A stretch of 54,734 nucleotides of DNA from DASZHJ01 sp035541215 (GCA_035541215.1 DATKNV010000006.1:1-54734), one strand, 5' to 3'; shown: positions 45,402 to 53,826, counted from the stretch's first letter. The notes: generated from the sequence alone by a model not told the origin. Translations and numbers: made by a program.

Positions 45402-45806
45402 TCAGCCCGCCTGGCGCCGCGCGAGCTCGTCGAGGCGGGCGACGCGCACGTAGAGCCGGTGGCTCTTGTCGAGAAGCGCCACAAGCCGTCGCGGCAAGCC
45501 CCGCCAGTCGTCCTCGCTCCCTTCCATGCAGACGCGCACGCCCGCGAGCGTCTCCTGCTGCGAGAGCGCGTCGGTGCGGGTCAGCTCGCCGGCGTGCACC
45601 GCGCGCTGCACCAGGAGCCAGGCCATGATCTGCGTGAGCCGCGCCGTCATGCGCATGGTCTCGGCGCAGAGCCGCAAGCGCTCCGGCGGCCCGAGGCTCC
45701 GGCGGTCAAAGGGCTCGAGCGAAGCGAGATAGCCGCGCGCGTCCTCGACGAGGCGAAGCGCCTCGTCGTAGGTCTTGCTGAAGAATGCCGTCGGCTGCGT
45801 TTCCAC
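45402..45806 (-). CDS. DUF1465 protein, RcdA-like
   Basis: 134 residues from a GTG at 45806 (AGGG ahead). An ATG at 45857 would add 17 residues, but those codons are AT-rich (TTA, AAA, AAA) unlike the rest. All-helical: FFSKTYDEALRLVEDARGYL, LCAETMRMTARLTQIMAWLL, VQRAVHAGELTRTDALSQQE. This matches DUF1465, which includes RcdA, the Caulobacter adaptor that helps ClpXP destroy CtrA at the cell-cycle transition. The role in this organism is inferred from the family. Confidence 0.78.
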   Translation of the reverse strand: METQPTAFFSKTYDEALRLVEDARGYLASLEPFDRRSLGPPERLRLCAETMRMTARLTQIMAWLLVQRAVHAGELTRTDALSQQETLAGVRVCMEGSEDDWRGLPRRLVALLDKSHRLYVRVARLDELARRQAG

Positions 45807-45899
45807 CCCTGCGCCCTCGGAAGAGCGGCCTTTTTTATCTCGCGATAGCTTTAACATCCTCCGACCGAGTCTGGCGAGCCTCGTCCCCCGGCTGCCACG

Positions 45900-45930
45900 C
45901 CCTTGAACCGGCGGCGCGAATTCCCATCTA
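45900..45930 (+). promoter_or_regulatory. Sigma-32 (RpoH) heat-shock promoter of the Hsp20 gene
   Basis: CCCTTGAA (45900-45907) and TCCCATCTA (45922-45930) with a 14-bp spacer match the E. coli sigma-32 consensus CCCTTGAA-N13-17-CCCCATNTA with one mismatch. It lies about 108 bp upstream of the start codon. Confidence 0.75.
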
Positions 45931-46006
45931 ACGGCTGCCGGACGCCGCAGGAGCGGGTCCGGCATCAACGCTCCGCGCGGCCCGGCCCTTCGGGGCGAGC
46001 TTGCGC

Positions 46007-46037
46007 GGCCCATGTTGCTCAACCAGAGGATATGGCC
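46007..46037 (+). promoter_or_regulatory. ROSE-like RNA thermometer over the Hsp20 ribosome binding site
   Basis: A hairpin spans the Shine-Dalgarno. TTGCTC (46015-46020) faces GAGGAT (46026-46031) across the loop AACCA, giving C-G, U-A, C-G, G.G, U-A, U.U, which is the pairing of ROSE elements (conserved UYGCU). Below it, GGCC (46007-46010) and AT pair with ATGGCC (46032-46037), closing the stem against the start codon. Heat would melt it. Confidence 0.65.
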
Positions 46038-46487
46038 ATGAACGCACTCGATTTTTCCCCTCTCTTCCGTTCCACCATCGGGTTCGACCGCCTGATGCAG
46101 CTCGCCGACGCCGCGACCCGGTCGGACGGCGGCTATCCCCCCTATGATATCGAGGTCACCGGCGAGAACGCCTATCGCCTGACGATGGCGGTCGCGGGCT
46201 TCACGCCCGACGAGCTCGAGATCACCGTCAAGGAGAACGCGCTCGTCGTCTCCGGCAAGGCGAAGGCCGAGGGCCAGGAGACCCGCTCCCTCTATCGCGG
46301 CATCGCGCGCCGCGCCTTCGAGCGCCGCTTCCAGCTCGCGGACTTCATCAAGGTGAAGAGCGCGAGTCTCGAGAACGGCCTCCTCAGCATCGCGCTCGAG
46401 CGCGAGGTGCCGGAGGAGAAGAAGCCCCGCAAGATCGAGATCGGCACCGGCAACGGCGCCGCCAAGATCGAGCAGAAGGCGGCTTGA
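46038..46487 (+). CDS. Small heat-shock protein, Hsp20/IbpA family
   Basis: 149 residues from the ATG at 46038, 7 nt after AGAGGA (the ATG at 46032 is too close). N-terminal MNALDFSPLFRSTIGFDRLM matches alphaproteobacterial Hsp20. The alpha-crystallin domain runs about 30-125: YPPYDIEVTGENAYRLTMAV, GFTPDELEITVKENALVVSG, RRAFERRFQLAD and the family A-x-x-x-N-G-L-L in ASLENGLLSIAL. A holdase that binds unfolded proteins. Preceded by a sigma-32 promoter and a ROSE-like hairpin, followed by a terminator. Confidence 0.95.
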   Translation: MNALDFSPLFRSTIGFDRLMQLADAATRSDGGYPPYDIEVTGENAYRLTMAVAGFTPDELEITVKENALVVSGKAKAEGQETRSLYRGIARRAFERRFQLADFIKVKSASLENGLLSIALEREVPEEKKPRKIEIGTGNGAAKIEQKAA

Positions 46488-46519
46488 TCCGAACGACCTG
46501 AACGAGGGTCCTCAGACGA

Positions 46520-46553
46520 AGGGCGGCCGAGCGATCGGCCGCCCTTTCCTTTT
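46520..46553 (+). terminator. Rho-independent terminator of the Hsp20 gene
   Basis: An 11-bp perfect stem, AGGGCGGCCGA (46520-46530) with TCGGCCGCCCT (46535-46545) and a GCGA loop, is followed by a T-rich run to 46553. It lies 32 bp after the stop. Confidence 0.85.
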
Positions 46554-46573
46554 GGGGCGGCGCTCTCTCGTTT

Positions 46574-46776
46574 GCCCCTCCCCACCTGATTAGGGGAATC
46601 GCATATGAAATTCCTCTCCCCTCCGGGGAGAGGCAAGGTGAGGGGCGCTACGGCCGGAAGGCCGGAAAAACCTCTCGCCGACGCGTCGAGAGGTCCCGCT
46701 CACCCCAGCCCTCTCCCCGGCGGGGAGAAGGGGAATTGCGCCATATGCGATACCCCTGCCCTCAAGGGGGGAGGGG
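46574..46776. repeat. Complex intergenic inverted repeat
   Basis: Nested arms: GCCCCTCCCC (46574-46583) against a GGGGAGGGG run near 46767-46776, and GGGGAATCGCATATG (46593-46607) against CATATGCGATACCCC (46742-46756), one mismatch. Several inner hairpins (CCTCTCCCCTCCGGGGAGAGG-type near 46613-46633, and 46712-46727) lie between. The 200-bp element sits between the Hsp20 terminator and the coiled-coil gene. No gene is visible in it. Confidence 0.7.
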
Positions 46777-46818
46777 ATGCGATGAAAACTTCGATCGCGT
46801 CAGTATAAAGGTCTTGCA

Positions 46819-49800
46819 TTAGTGCTTGAGACGTCCGAGCGCGTTCGAGAGGAGCAGGTAGAGCTTTCCCACATCCGCCGTGACGAAGGTCGCACCCAGC
46901 ACGTCCTGGTGATCGACCTCGCGCGCCTGGGCGAGGAGCGTCTCGAACTGGTTCAGGTAGCGCAGCACGTAATCGCGGAAGCCGGGATCGGACTCGAACT
47001 TCTGCATGATGAGGTTGGGCGCGTTGCGGTCCTGCAGGCGGAGGAGCTGGCGCGTGAAGATCGCGCGGTCGCCGGCGTGGTAGCGCTTCCAGATCTGGTC
47101 CGGGATCTCCGCCTCGAGCACGCGGCTCAGATCGACCGCGATCGATTGCAGGGTCTCGATGATGAAGGTGGCGGCGCTGAGGAAAGTGTCCTGCTGCACG
47201 GAGATCGCGCTCTTGCGCACCCGCTCGGCTTGCGCCGCCGCCTCGGTCGCGGCGCGCGTCAGGTTCTCGACCTGGCTTCCGAAAGCGACCGCCGCGTCCT
47301 TCGCGCGCGAGGTCGCGTCCTCGGCGGCGGCGGTGAGCTCGCTCGCCTGGCGGCGATAGGTCTCGCCCATGCTCTGTAGCCGCTCCGCCGCCTTGTCCGT
47401 GGCGGCCGCGAGCTCGCCGGTCTGCTCGCGCAGCACCGTTCGCACCTCTGTGAGGCGCGCGTTCGCGTGCTCGGAGACACCCTGGAGGTCGCGCTGCTGG
47501 CGCCGCAGCGCCTCGTTCGTCTGGTCGCTGCGGAGCGCCACGGTCTCCGCCGCCGCGGCGAGGGCGATCGCCTGGTTGCGCGCGGCCTCGCTCAGCTCCT
47601 TGAGCCGCGTGGTCGCCATCTCGCTCGTGGAGGAGAGGACGGCGACGCGGTCCCCGAAGGCCGCGCCCGCCTCCTCGACGCCTCCCGCGGCGCGATCGGC
47701 GGCGGTTGCGAGATCGAGCGCCTGCTGGCGGAAGACCGCGCCGCTGTCGCGGATCTTGGCGTTGGCGCCGTCGCTCGCGGCACCGAGCTGCTGCGCGCGC
47801 TCGGCAAAACGCTCGCCGAGCTCCGCGAGCCGACCCACCGTGCGCTCCGTCGCCTCCTGCACGTCCTGCGCGCGCGCCCGCAGCAGCTCCCCCGTCTGCG
47901 CCAGACGCTGCGCCGCCGCCTCGCTCGCACCCGCGACGGCGCGGCTCTGCTCCGCCAGTAGCTGGCCTACCTCCTCGCTGCGGCCGACCGCGCGCTCCGT
48001 CGATTGCACGACCTCGGCCGCCCTGCTTTTCAGCATCTGATCGAGGCTCGCGCCAATGGTGCCGAGCTGGTCCGCAAGCGCGCGCAGGTCGCGGACCTGC
48101 TGCTGCACCACGACGCCGATGGCGTCGGTCTGGTGGAGCGCCTCGCCGGCGGCATCCTTGAGCTGGCGCGCCTGCTCGCGGAAGACGTCGCCGACCGCGC
48201 TCGAGCGCTCCATCGCGTGCTCTGAGGCACGCGAGAGCTCCTGCATCTGCTGCTGCAGGAGCGTGCGAATCTCGCCGACCTGCGCGGAGACGGCGCTCCG
48301 CGCGGAGTTGAGCCGGCCGATCTGCTGCGCGAAGGCCTCCTGGAGCTGCGCCACCTGGGCCGCCGCGTGGTCGGCGCCCTCCTTGATCTGGCCGACGCGG
48401 ACCGCGAGGGTCTCGCCGACGCTCTCGATCTTGGCCGTCGCCTCCGCGGCCGCGGCGCCGAGGCGGTCGACCTGCTGATCGAAGCCCTCGCCCGCGCGCC
48501 TTATGCGCGCCGCCGCCTGCTCCGCCGCCGCCTGGACGTCGAGCGCCTGGGTGCGGAGCCCCGCCGCCGATTCGCCGACGCGAGCCGCAGCGGCCTCGGC
48601 GGCACTGTTGAGCGCCTCGCCGCCGTCGCGGAAGCCCTCGACGGCCTGCCGCACGCTGCCGACGCTCCCCTGCGCCGCGGCGCTCAATTCCTGGCTGCGC
48701 TGCCGGAGCTGCTCGCCCACGGCCTGGAGGCGCACGCCCACCTGCTCGGCTGCGGCCAGGAGCTCGCGCGCCTGCTGGCGGAGCGCCTCGCCCACCTCCT
48801 CGACCCGCGCGCTCGTCTGGCGCGTGCTCTGCTCGACGTAGCCCGCCTGGCCCGCGAAGCCGTCGCCGAGCTCCTTGAGGCGCTGCAGCGCGTCGGCAGA
48901 GCTCGTCTTGAGCGACTGCGCCTGGCGCGCGAGAGCGGCGCCGAGCTGCTCCGCCTGGGCGCCAGCGTCGCCGCTGAAGCGCGCGAGCTCGGTCGTGAAG
49001 GCGCGGAGCGCGCTCGCGAGCACCTCGCTCTGCGCGGCCGCCCGTTCGCTCGCGACGGTCATGCCCTCGGTCTCGCTGCGGAGCGCCTCGTAGCCGCGGC
49101 GCGCGCTGGTGGTGACGCCGACGGCGGCCTGGTCGAGGCGCTCGGCGGCGGTGGTGAGCTGCTGCTCGACCTCGCGGCTCTTGCCGGCGACGCGCTCGGC
49201 GGCCTTGCCCGCGATGTCCTCGATCATCTCGTCAAAGTGCCGGATCGCTTCCTCGACGCGCTTGACGGAGCCCGCGATCTCGTCGGCGGTGCGATCTCCC
49301 GTCGCGCGGAATTCCGCGAGCGCGCGCTCGGCCCCGGCCTCCAGCGCCACTACCGCCTCGCTGCTCGCCGCCGCTGCGCGCTCCGCCGCCTTCTCGGCGC
49401 CGAGGTTGAAGGCGTGGCCGATCGCCATCTCCACCAGCGTCACCTGGCTTCCGAGCCGCCCGATCGCGGTCTCGAGGTCGTGGTCGACGGTCTGCTCGAC
49501 GGCGCGAGCCTGCGCCTGGAGGGCCTCGCTCAGCCTCGCCACGGCCTCGGAGGTGGAAACGAGCCGCTCCTCCGAGCGCTGCGCGCGCTCGGCCGCGGCG
49601 GTGACGGCCGCGACGATGTCCTTGAGGCGATCCGCCAGCAGCGCCGACGCGCCGTCGAGATGATCGACCGCGGCGACGGCGGCGGTGCTGAGCGCCGTGC
49701 TCTGCGCCTCGAGATTGGCGCTCACGGTGCGCGCGCGCTCCTCGGCGGCCTCGGAGGGATAGACCAGCGCGTCGACGCGCTCCGCGAGGAGGCGCGCGCT

Positions 49801-50016
49801 CGCCGAGAGCGCCGCCGCGCGCGCGTAGAATCCCGTCACGATCCAGATGAAGGCGAGAGGTGCCAGCACGCCGAGCGCGGTGATCGCCATCTCGTGCGGC
49901 AGCAGCGAGAAAAGCGTGCCCCAGCCGACTTGGGTCTCAATGTAATAGCCGCAGAGCAGGAGCCAGACCAGGGAGAGGGCCGGCCCCGACACCAGTGCCC
50001 GAAGAAACCTGGACAA
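46819..50016 (-). CDS. Giant membrane-anchored coiled-coil protein, TipN-like
   Basis: 1065 residues. Two N-terminal membrane spans (about 11-27 PALSLVWLLLCGYYI and 42-66 HEMAITALGVLAPLAFIWIV) with a short periplasmic loop are followed by some 860 residues of alanine/glutamine/glutamate-rich coiled coil of repeating design (QARELLAAAEQVGVRLQAVG and similar). The C-terminal about 120 residues form a distinct domain: IIETLQSIAVDLSRVLEAEI, YHAGDRAIFTRQLLRLQDRN, FRDYVLRYLNQFETLLAQAR, TFVTADVGKLYLLLSNALGR. Two spans, long coiled coil and this end resemble Caulobacter TipN, the new-pole marker, from memory. Alternatively a generic structural protein. Confidence 0.7.
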   Translation of the reverse strand: MSRFLRALVSGPALSLVWLLLCGYYIETQVGWGTLFSLLPHEMAITALGVLAPLAFIWIVTGFYARAAALSASARLLAERVDALVYPSEAAEERARTVSANLEAQSTALSTAAVAAVDHLDGASALLADRLKDIVAAVTAAAERAQRSEERLVSTSEAVARLSEALQAQARAVEQTVDHDLETAIGRLGSQVTLVEMAIGHAFNLGAEKAAERAAAASSEAVVALEAGAERALAEFRATGDRTADEIAGSVKRVEEAIRHFDEMIEDIAGKAAERVAGKSREVEQQLTTAAERLDQAAVGVTTSARRGYEALRSETEGMTVASERAAAQSEVLASALRAFTTELARFSGDAGAQAEQLGAALARQAQSLKTSSADALQRLKELGDGFAGQAGYVEQSTRQTSARVEEVGEALRQQARELLAAAEQVGVRLQAVGEQLRQRSQELSAAAQGSVGSVRQAVEGFRDGGEALNSAAEAAAARVGESAAGLRTQALDVQAAAEQAAARIRRAGEGFDQQVDRLGAAAAEATAKIESVGETLAVRVGQIKEGADHAAAQVAQLQEAFAQQIGRLNSARSAVSAQVGEIRTLLQQQMQELSRASEHAMERSSAVGDVFREQARQLKDAAGEALHQTDAIGVVVQQQVRDLRALADQLGTIGASLDQMLKSRAAEVVQSTERAVGRSEEVGQLLAEQSRAVAGASEAAAQRLAQTGELLRARAQDVQEATERTVGRLAELGERFAERAQQLGAASDGANAKIRDSGAVFRQQALDLATAADRAAGGVEEAGAAFGDRVAVLSSTSEMATTRLKELSEAARNQAIALAAAAETVALRSDQTNEALRRQQRDLQGVSEHANARLTEVRTVLREQTGELAAATDKAAERLQSMGETYRRQASELTAAAEDATSRAKDAAVAFGSQVENLTRAATEAAAQAERVRKSAISVQQDTFLSAATFIIETLQSIAVDLSRVLEAEIPDQIWKRYHAGDRAIFTRQLLRLQDRNAPNLIMQKFESDPGFRDYVLRYLNQFETLLAQAREVDHQDVLGATFVTADVGKLYLLLSNALGRLKH

Positions 50017-50079
50017 TCCCTCCCCCGCTACCCCTTTGGCGCCCGCTTAGCCGCAGGCTCGCTCATCCCGGACTCGCCG

Positions 50080-50529
50080 TCAACCGACGGTCGGAGAGGG
50101 CACGAGCCGCTGCAACGCCGCGCGAATCGGCGCCGGAATGGGCACGGGGCGGCGGTCCCCGCGATCGACGAAGACATGGATGAAATGCCCGGTCGCCGCC
50201 GGCTCCGCCTCGCCGCGGCGGAAGAGGCCGATTTCGTAGCGGGCGCTCGAGTTCCCGAGCCGCCCGACGCGGAGCCCGGCATCGATGACGTCGGGGAAGG
50301 CGATCGAGCGATGGAAGCGGCAGAGGCTCTCGACGGCGATGCCGATGACGGGTCCGGCGTGAATGTCGAGGCGCCCCTCGCGCACGAGATATTCGTTAAC
50401 GACCGTGTCGAAGTAAGAATAGTAAACGACGTTGTTGACGTGCCCGTAGATGTCGTTGTCCATCCAGCGCGTCGCGATCTCCAGGAAATGCGGGTAATTC
50501 CCGCGCCGCTCCTCCGCGCCCTCGGCCAT
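50080..50529 (-). CDS. Acyl-CoA thioesterase (4-hydroxybenzoyl-CoA thioesterase-like)
   Basis: 149 residues from the ATG at 50529. The hot-dog fold signature is RWMDNDIYGHVNNVVYYSYF with catalytic aspartate D in the D-x-D-x-x-G-H-V-N-N motif, then the family core GIAVESLCRFHRSIAFPDVI and RYEIGLFRRGEAEPAATGHF. It hydrolyses a small or aromatic acyl-CoA thioester in the cytosol; the natural substrate is unknown. It is downstream of a methyltransferase gene at 76 bp. Confidence 0.92.
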   Translation of the reverse strand: MAEGAEERRGNYPHFLEIATRWMDNDIYGHVNNVVYYSYFDTVVNEYLVREGRLDIHAGPVIGIAVESLCRFHRSIAFPDVIDAGLRVGRLGNSSARYEIGLFRRGEAEPAATGHFIHVFVDRGDRRPVPIPAPIRAALQRLVPSPTVG

Positions 50530-50605
50530 CGCTCGCTGCTCCCGGCAATTCCTCGTGCGGGTCTGGTGCCCGAGATCGCAGGCGAAGTCAAACCCCGCAC
50601 CGCCC

Positions 50606-51457
50606 TCAACCGCCGGGCCTCGCGAGGACCACCCACATGTTGTCGCTGGTGGGCAAGCGCCCGGTGCGACCGAAGCTTGCGGTGAAGCCCGCCCGACCCG
50701 CCATCTCGCGGAGCGTGCGCGGCGTGAAATAGTTGAGGTGATCGGGGTAGCGGAATCCGCACCAGCGGCGCCCCATGATCCGCCGGTTGAGCGATCCGTA
50801 ATTGGGCACCTTGACCACGGCAAAGCCGCCGGGCGCGAGCACGCGCGCGAGCTGGCGCAGCACCGGCAGCGGCTCCGCCTCATGCTCGAGGTAGGAGCGG
50901 AGCGATGCCGCCGCGAAAAAGCCCTCGGGGAAACGGCGCAGACCCTCGACGCAGGCGGCATTGATTGCGTAGCCCCCGCGCTCGCGAAACGCGCGATCCG
51001 CGACCGCCGCGGCCTTGGTGGAGATCTCGATGCCGTAGGGGACGAAGCCGTCGGGAAAGCTCGCCATCGCGTGCCCGTCGCCGCAGCCGAGATCGAGCAC
51101 GTTGCCCCCGCGGATGCGCGAGGCGACGTAGCCCAGCACCATCCGCTTCGGCAGGAGATGCATCCGGAAGCGCGTGCGCTTGCTCGCCCTGTAGGAGAAG
51201 GGACGCAGCTCCGCGCGCCGCTGCTCCTCGAGCTTGGTCGTGCGCTCCCAAGCCATGGTCTCGAACTGCATTTCGAATTCGGGAGCGCGATCGATGTAGA
51301 CGAAGCCGCAGGCCGGGCAATCCTTCACCGCCCAAGGCTCGCGCGAATAGCGTCCCGCAGGCGCGCTGCCGCTGCCCTCGCCGCAAAGCGGGCAATCGCG
51401 CTCGCGAACGGCAACGGCTCCGAAATCCCCGGAGTACACGACCCCCGATCCCTGCAC
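50606..51457 (-). CDS. Class I methyltransferase with N-terminal zinc ribbon
   Basis: 283 residues from a GTG with a GGGGGG leader. An N-terminal zinc ribbon (DCPLCGEG and DCPACGFVYI, two CxxC pairs) precedes a SAM-dependent methyltransferase fold: VLDLGCGDGHAMASFPDGFV (motif I), YGIEISTKAAAVADRAF, then the methyltransf_11-type end LRQLARVLAPGGFAVVKVPN. The zinc ribbon followed by methyltransferase is the layout of sugar-C- or aminoacyl-methyltransferases in polysaccharide and other secondary clusters. No such cluster is visible here. Confidence 0.85.
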   Translation of the reverse strand: MQGSGVVYSGDFGAVAVRERDCPLCGEGSGSAPAGRYSREPWAVKDCPACGFVYIDRAPEFEMQFETMAWERTTKLEEQRRAELRPFSYRASKRTRFRMHLLPKRMVLGYVASRIRGGNVLDLGCGDGHAMASFPDGFVPYGIEISTKAAAVADRAFRERGGYAINAACVEGLRRFPEGFFAAASLRSYLEHEAEPLPVLRQLARVLAPGGFAVVKVPNYGSLNRRIMGRRWCGFRYPDHLNYFTPRTLREMAGRAGFTASFGRTGRLPTSDNMWVVLARPGG

Positions 51458-51564
51458 TGAGCCCCCCCTGCAGAACCAGGAGTAGAGGCTAGCACGGATA
51501 GGGTGTATTCAGAGCTAGGTAGATTATTTTATGAAGAAGGCCGCTTACCCATAGGGAGGATCTG

Positions 51565-52353
51565 TCACAGGAGGGTTTTGAGCGCGGCAAGCGTGCCTGC
51601 GGGGTCCTCGATCATCATCATGTGGCCGATGCCCGGAAGCACCGTCACTGCCGCGCCAGGGATCGTCTCGGCGAAGGCCTTGCCCTTGGCGGCGGGCGTC
51701 ATGCGATCCTCCGCGCCCAGCAGAAAGAGCGTGGGACAGCGGATCGCGGCGGCGGCGGCGGTCGCGCCTTTGTAGGCGGCGCAGGCCGCGAGATCGGCGG
51801 CGAGCCCGACGGCGGAGGCGCGCTCGAGAAGGCGCAGCGTCTCGCCTTGGAGCCAGAGCCCCGGCGCTAGGTTGTGGCCAAGCTGCGAGCGCATCGCGAG
51901 CCCCCAGCTCGTCATGAGCTCGAGCGCGGTATGGGCGCCCTCGCGGGCGGCGGCGATGAGGTCGGGATGCACCCCCATCTCCGGGACGAAGCCTAGAAGC
52001 GCCACTGCATCGATGCGCGCGGCGCCGCGGGCGGCCGTCTCGAGGGCGACGAGCGAGCCCATGCTGTGGCCCGCGATCCGCGCCCGGCCGGCGCCGGCGG
52101 CGTCCAGCACCGCGAGAACCCAATCCGCCATCGCAGCGATGCTCTCGAGCGGCGGGCCGTCGCTCATGCCGTGGCCGGGCAGATCGAGCGCGAGCACGCT
52201 CCGCCCGCGATGGGCGATCGCGCGCGTCTGCAGCGCCCAGACCGTGTGATCCATGCCGGCGCCATGCAGGAACACGACGGCGGGGAGCGCGGGATCGAAG
52301 GGGCGCCCGCCGGTCCCCGCGAAGACGCGCTTGCCCTCGACGATGAACTCCAT
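51565..52353 (-). CDS. Alpha/beta hydrolase
   Basis: 262 residues. Motifs in order: VVFLHGAGMDHTVWALQTRA (oxyanion HG), the nucleophile elbow AGHSMGSLVAL, the acid in CPTLFLLGAEDRMTPAAKGK and the histidine in LPGIGHMMMIEDPAGTLAAL. It starts 5 bp after the MetY/MetZ-like gene, so it is probably co-transcribed. Its substrate is unknown; a homoserine acyltransferase-like role cannot be claimed. Confidence 0.9.
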   Translation of the reverse strand: MEFIVEGKRVFAGTGGRPFDPALPAVVFLHGAGMDHTVWALQTRAIAHRGRSVLALDLPGHGMSDGPPLESIAAMADWVLAVLDAAGAGRARIAGHSMGSLVALETAARGAARIDAVALLGFVPEMGVHPDLIAAAREGAHTALELMTSWGLAMRSQLGHNLAPGLWLQGETLRLLERASAVGLAADLAACAAYKGATAAAAAIRCPTLFLLGAEDRMTPAAKGKAFAETIPGAAVTVLPGIGHMMMIEDPAGTLAALKTLL

Positions 52354-52358
52354 CGCCG

Positions 52359-53672
52359 CTATTCCGCCGCCTTCGGCAGCGCCTTCTGCGCCGCGCGCAG
52401 CGCCTGCGCCAGATCCGCGACGATGTCCTCGGCATCCTCGAGGCCGACGGAGAGTCGGATCATGTCCTCGCCGATCCCCGCCGCCGCGAGCTGCGCCGCG
52501 CTCATCTGCTGATGTGTTGTGCTCGCGGGATGGATCACCAGCGTCTTGGCGTCGCCGACATTGGCGAGATGCGAGACGAGGCGCACGGAATCGATGAAGC
52601 GCTTGCCCGCGGGCCGGCCGCCCTTGATGCCGAAGCTCACCATCGAGCCCGCGCCCCTCGGCAGAATGCGCTTGGCAAGCTCGTGATCGCGGTGGCTCGG
52701 CAAATCCGGATGGAGCACCCAGGCGACGGCGTCGCTCTTGGTCAGGAATTCGAGTACGCGCCGCGTGTTCGCGATGTGTCGCTCCATCCGCAGCGGCAAG
52801 GTCTCGACGCCCTGGAGGATGTAGAAGGCGTTCGCGGGGCTCATGCAGGCGCCGAAGTCGCGCAAGCCCTCGGCCCGCGCGCGCATGACGAAGGCCTGCG
52901 TCCCGTATTCCTCCGCGAAATCGATGCCGTGATAGCCCGCATAGGGCATGGTGAGCGTCGGGAACTTGCCGGACTTCTCCCAGTCGAAGCGGCCGCCATC
53001 GACGAGCGCGCCGCCGATCGCGAGCCCGTGGCCCCCGAGCCATTTGGTCGCGGAATGCATGACGAGATCGGCGCCGAGATCGAGAACGCGGCAGAGATAG
53101 GGCGTCGCGAAGGTGGCGTCGACGAGAAGCGGAAGCCCCGCCTCGTGCGCGACCGCCGCGACCGCGGGCACGTCCAGCACCTCGAGGCCGGGATTGCCGA
53201 GAATCTCCGCGAAGACGAGCCGCGTCTCAGGCCGGATCGCCGCGCGGAAGGCCTCGGGGTCGCGGGGATCGACGAAGCTCGCCTCGATGCCGAAGCGGGG
53301 CAGCGTCAGCTTCAGGAGATTGATCGAGCCGCCGTAGAGCGAAGCCGCCGCGACGACGTGGCCGCCCGCCCCCATGAGCGTCGCGATCGCCAGGTGGAGC
53401 GCCGCCTGCCCGCTCGCGGTGCAGATCGCGCCGACGCCGCCCTCGAGCGCCGCGAGCCGCTCCTCCAGCACCGCGACGGTGGGATTGGCGATCCGCGAAT
53501 AGATGAAGCCGGGCTCCTCCAGGTTGAAGAGCGCCGCCGCGTGGTCGCTGTCGCGGAAGACGAAGCTCGTGGTCTGATAGATCGGCACCGCCCGCGCGCC
53601 GGTCGCGGGGTCGGGCCGCTGGCCCGCGTGCAGGCTCAGCGTGGAGAAGCCGGGGAATCGGACGTCGGACAT
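52359..53672 (-). CDS. O-acetylhomoserine aminocarboxypropyltransferase/sulfhydrylase (MetY/MetZ type)
   Basis: 437 residues, PLP-dependent Cys/Met metabolism family. PLP lysine K210 in VMHSATKWLGGHG; N-terminal TLSLHAGQRPDPATGARAVP; ICTASGQAALHLAIATLMGA; SIKGGR-like catalytic loop in FGIKGGRPAGKRFIDSV; HPASTTHQQM. The long length and the HPASTTH motif fit O-acetylhomoserine sulfhydrylase (homocysteine formation) rather than cystathionine gamma-lyase. No SAM-II-like element is recognisable in its 5' region. Confidence 0.94.
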   Translation of the reverse strand: MSDVRFPGFSTLSLHAGQRPDPATGARAVPIYQTTSFVFRDSDHAAALFNLEEPGFIYSRIANPTVAVLEERLAALEGGVGAICTASGQAALHLAIATLMGAGGHVVAAASLYGGSINLLKLTLPRFGIEASFVDPRDPEAFRAAIRPETRLVFAEILGNPGLEVLDVPAVAAVAHEAGLPLLVDATFATPYLCRVLDLGADLVMHSATKWLGGHGLAIGGALVDGGRFDWEKSGKFPTLTMPYAGYHGIDFAEEYGTQAFVMRARAEGLRDFGACMSPANAFYILQGVETLPLRMERHIANTRRVLEFLTKSDAVAWVLHPDLPSHRDHELAKRILPRGAGSMVSFGIKGGRPAGKRFIDSVRLVSHLANVGDAKTLVIHPASTTHQQMSAAQLAAAGIGEDMIRLSVGLEDAEDIVADLAQALRAAQKALPKAAE

Positions 53673-53826
53673 GGCATGGCCTCGCTGCGGAGAACGAGAC
53701 CGCCACCATACACGAAAAGAAAGGTGCGGAAGACGCCGCGCGGCGCCGTGCCGCTCGAGGGAGAGATTAGCGGTAGGTTGTTAACAGCGACTGAAACGGG
53801 GAGCATTTAGACATCAATGAAACTCC

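Noticed and set aside
48367..50685. A 772-residue plus-strand frame over the coiled-coil gene
   Set aside because: It is antisense to the coiled-coil gene; the repetitive composition mirrors that gene.
51458..51564. A promoter or sRNA in the AT-rich gap before the methyltransferase gene
   Set aside because: The gap is AT-rich and contains TA-rich hexamers, but no convincing -35/-10 pair or hairpin was found.
53673..53816. SAM-II riboswitch upstream of the O-acetylhomoserine sulfhydrylase gene
   Set aside because: Alphaproteobacterial met genes often carry one, but I could not find the pseudoknot-forming GCUAA/UAAAGCUA-type signature in this leader.
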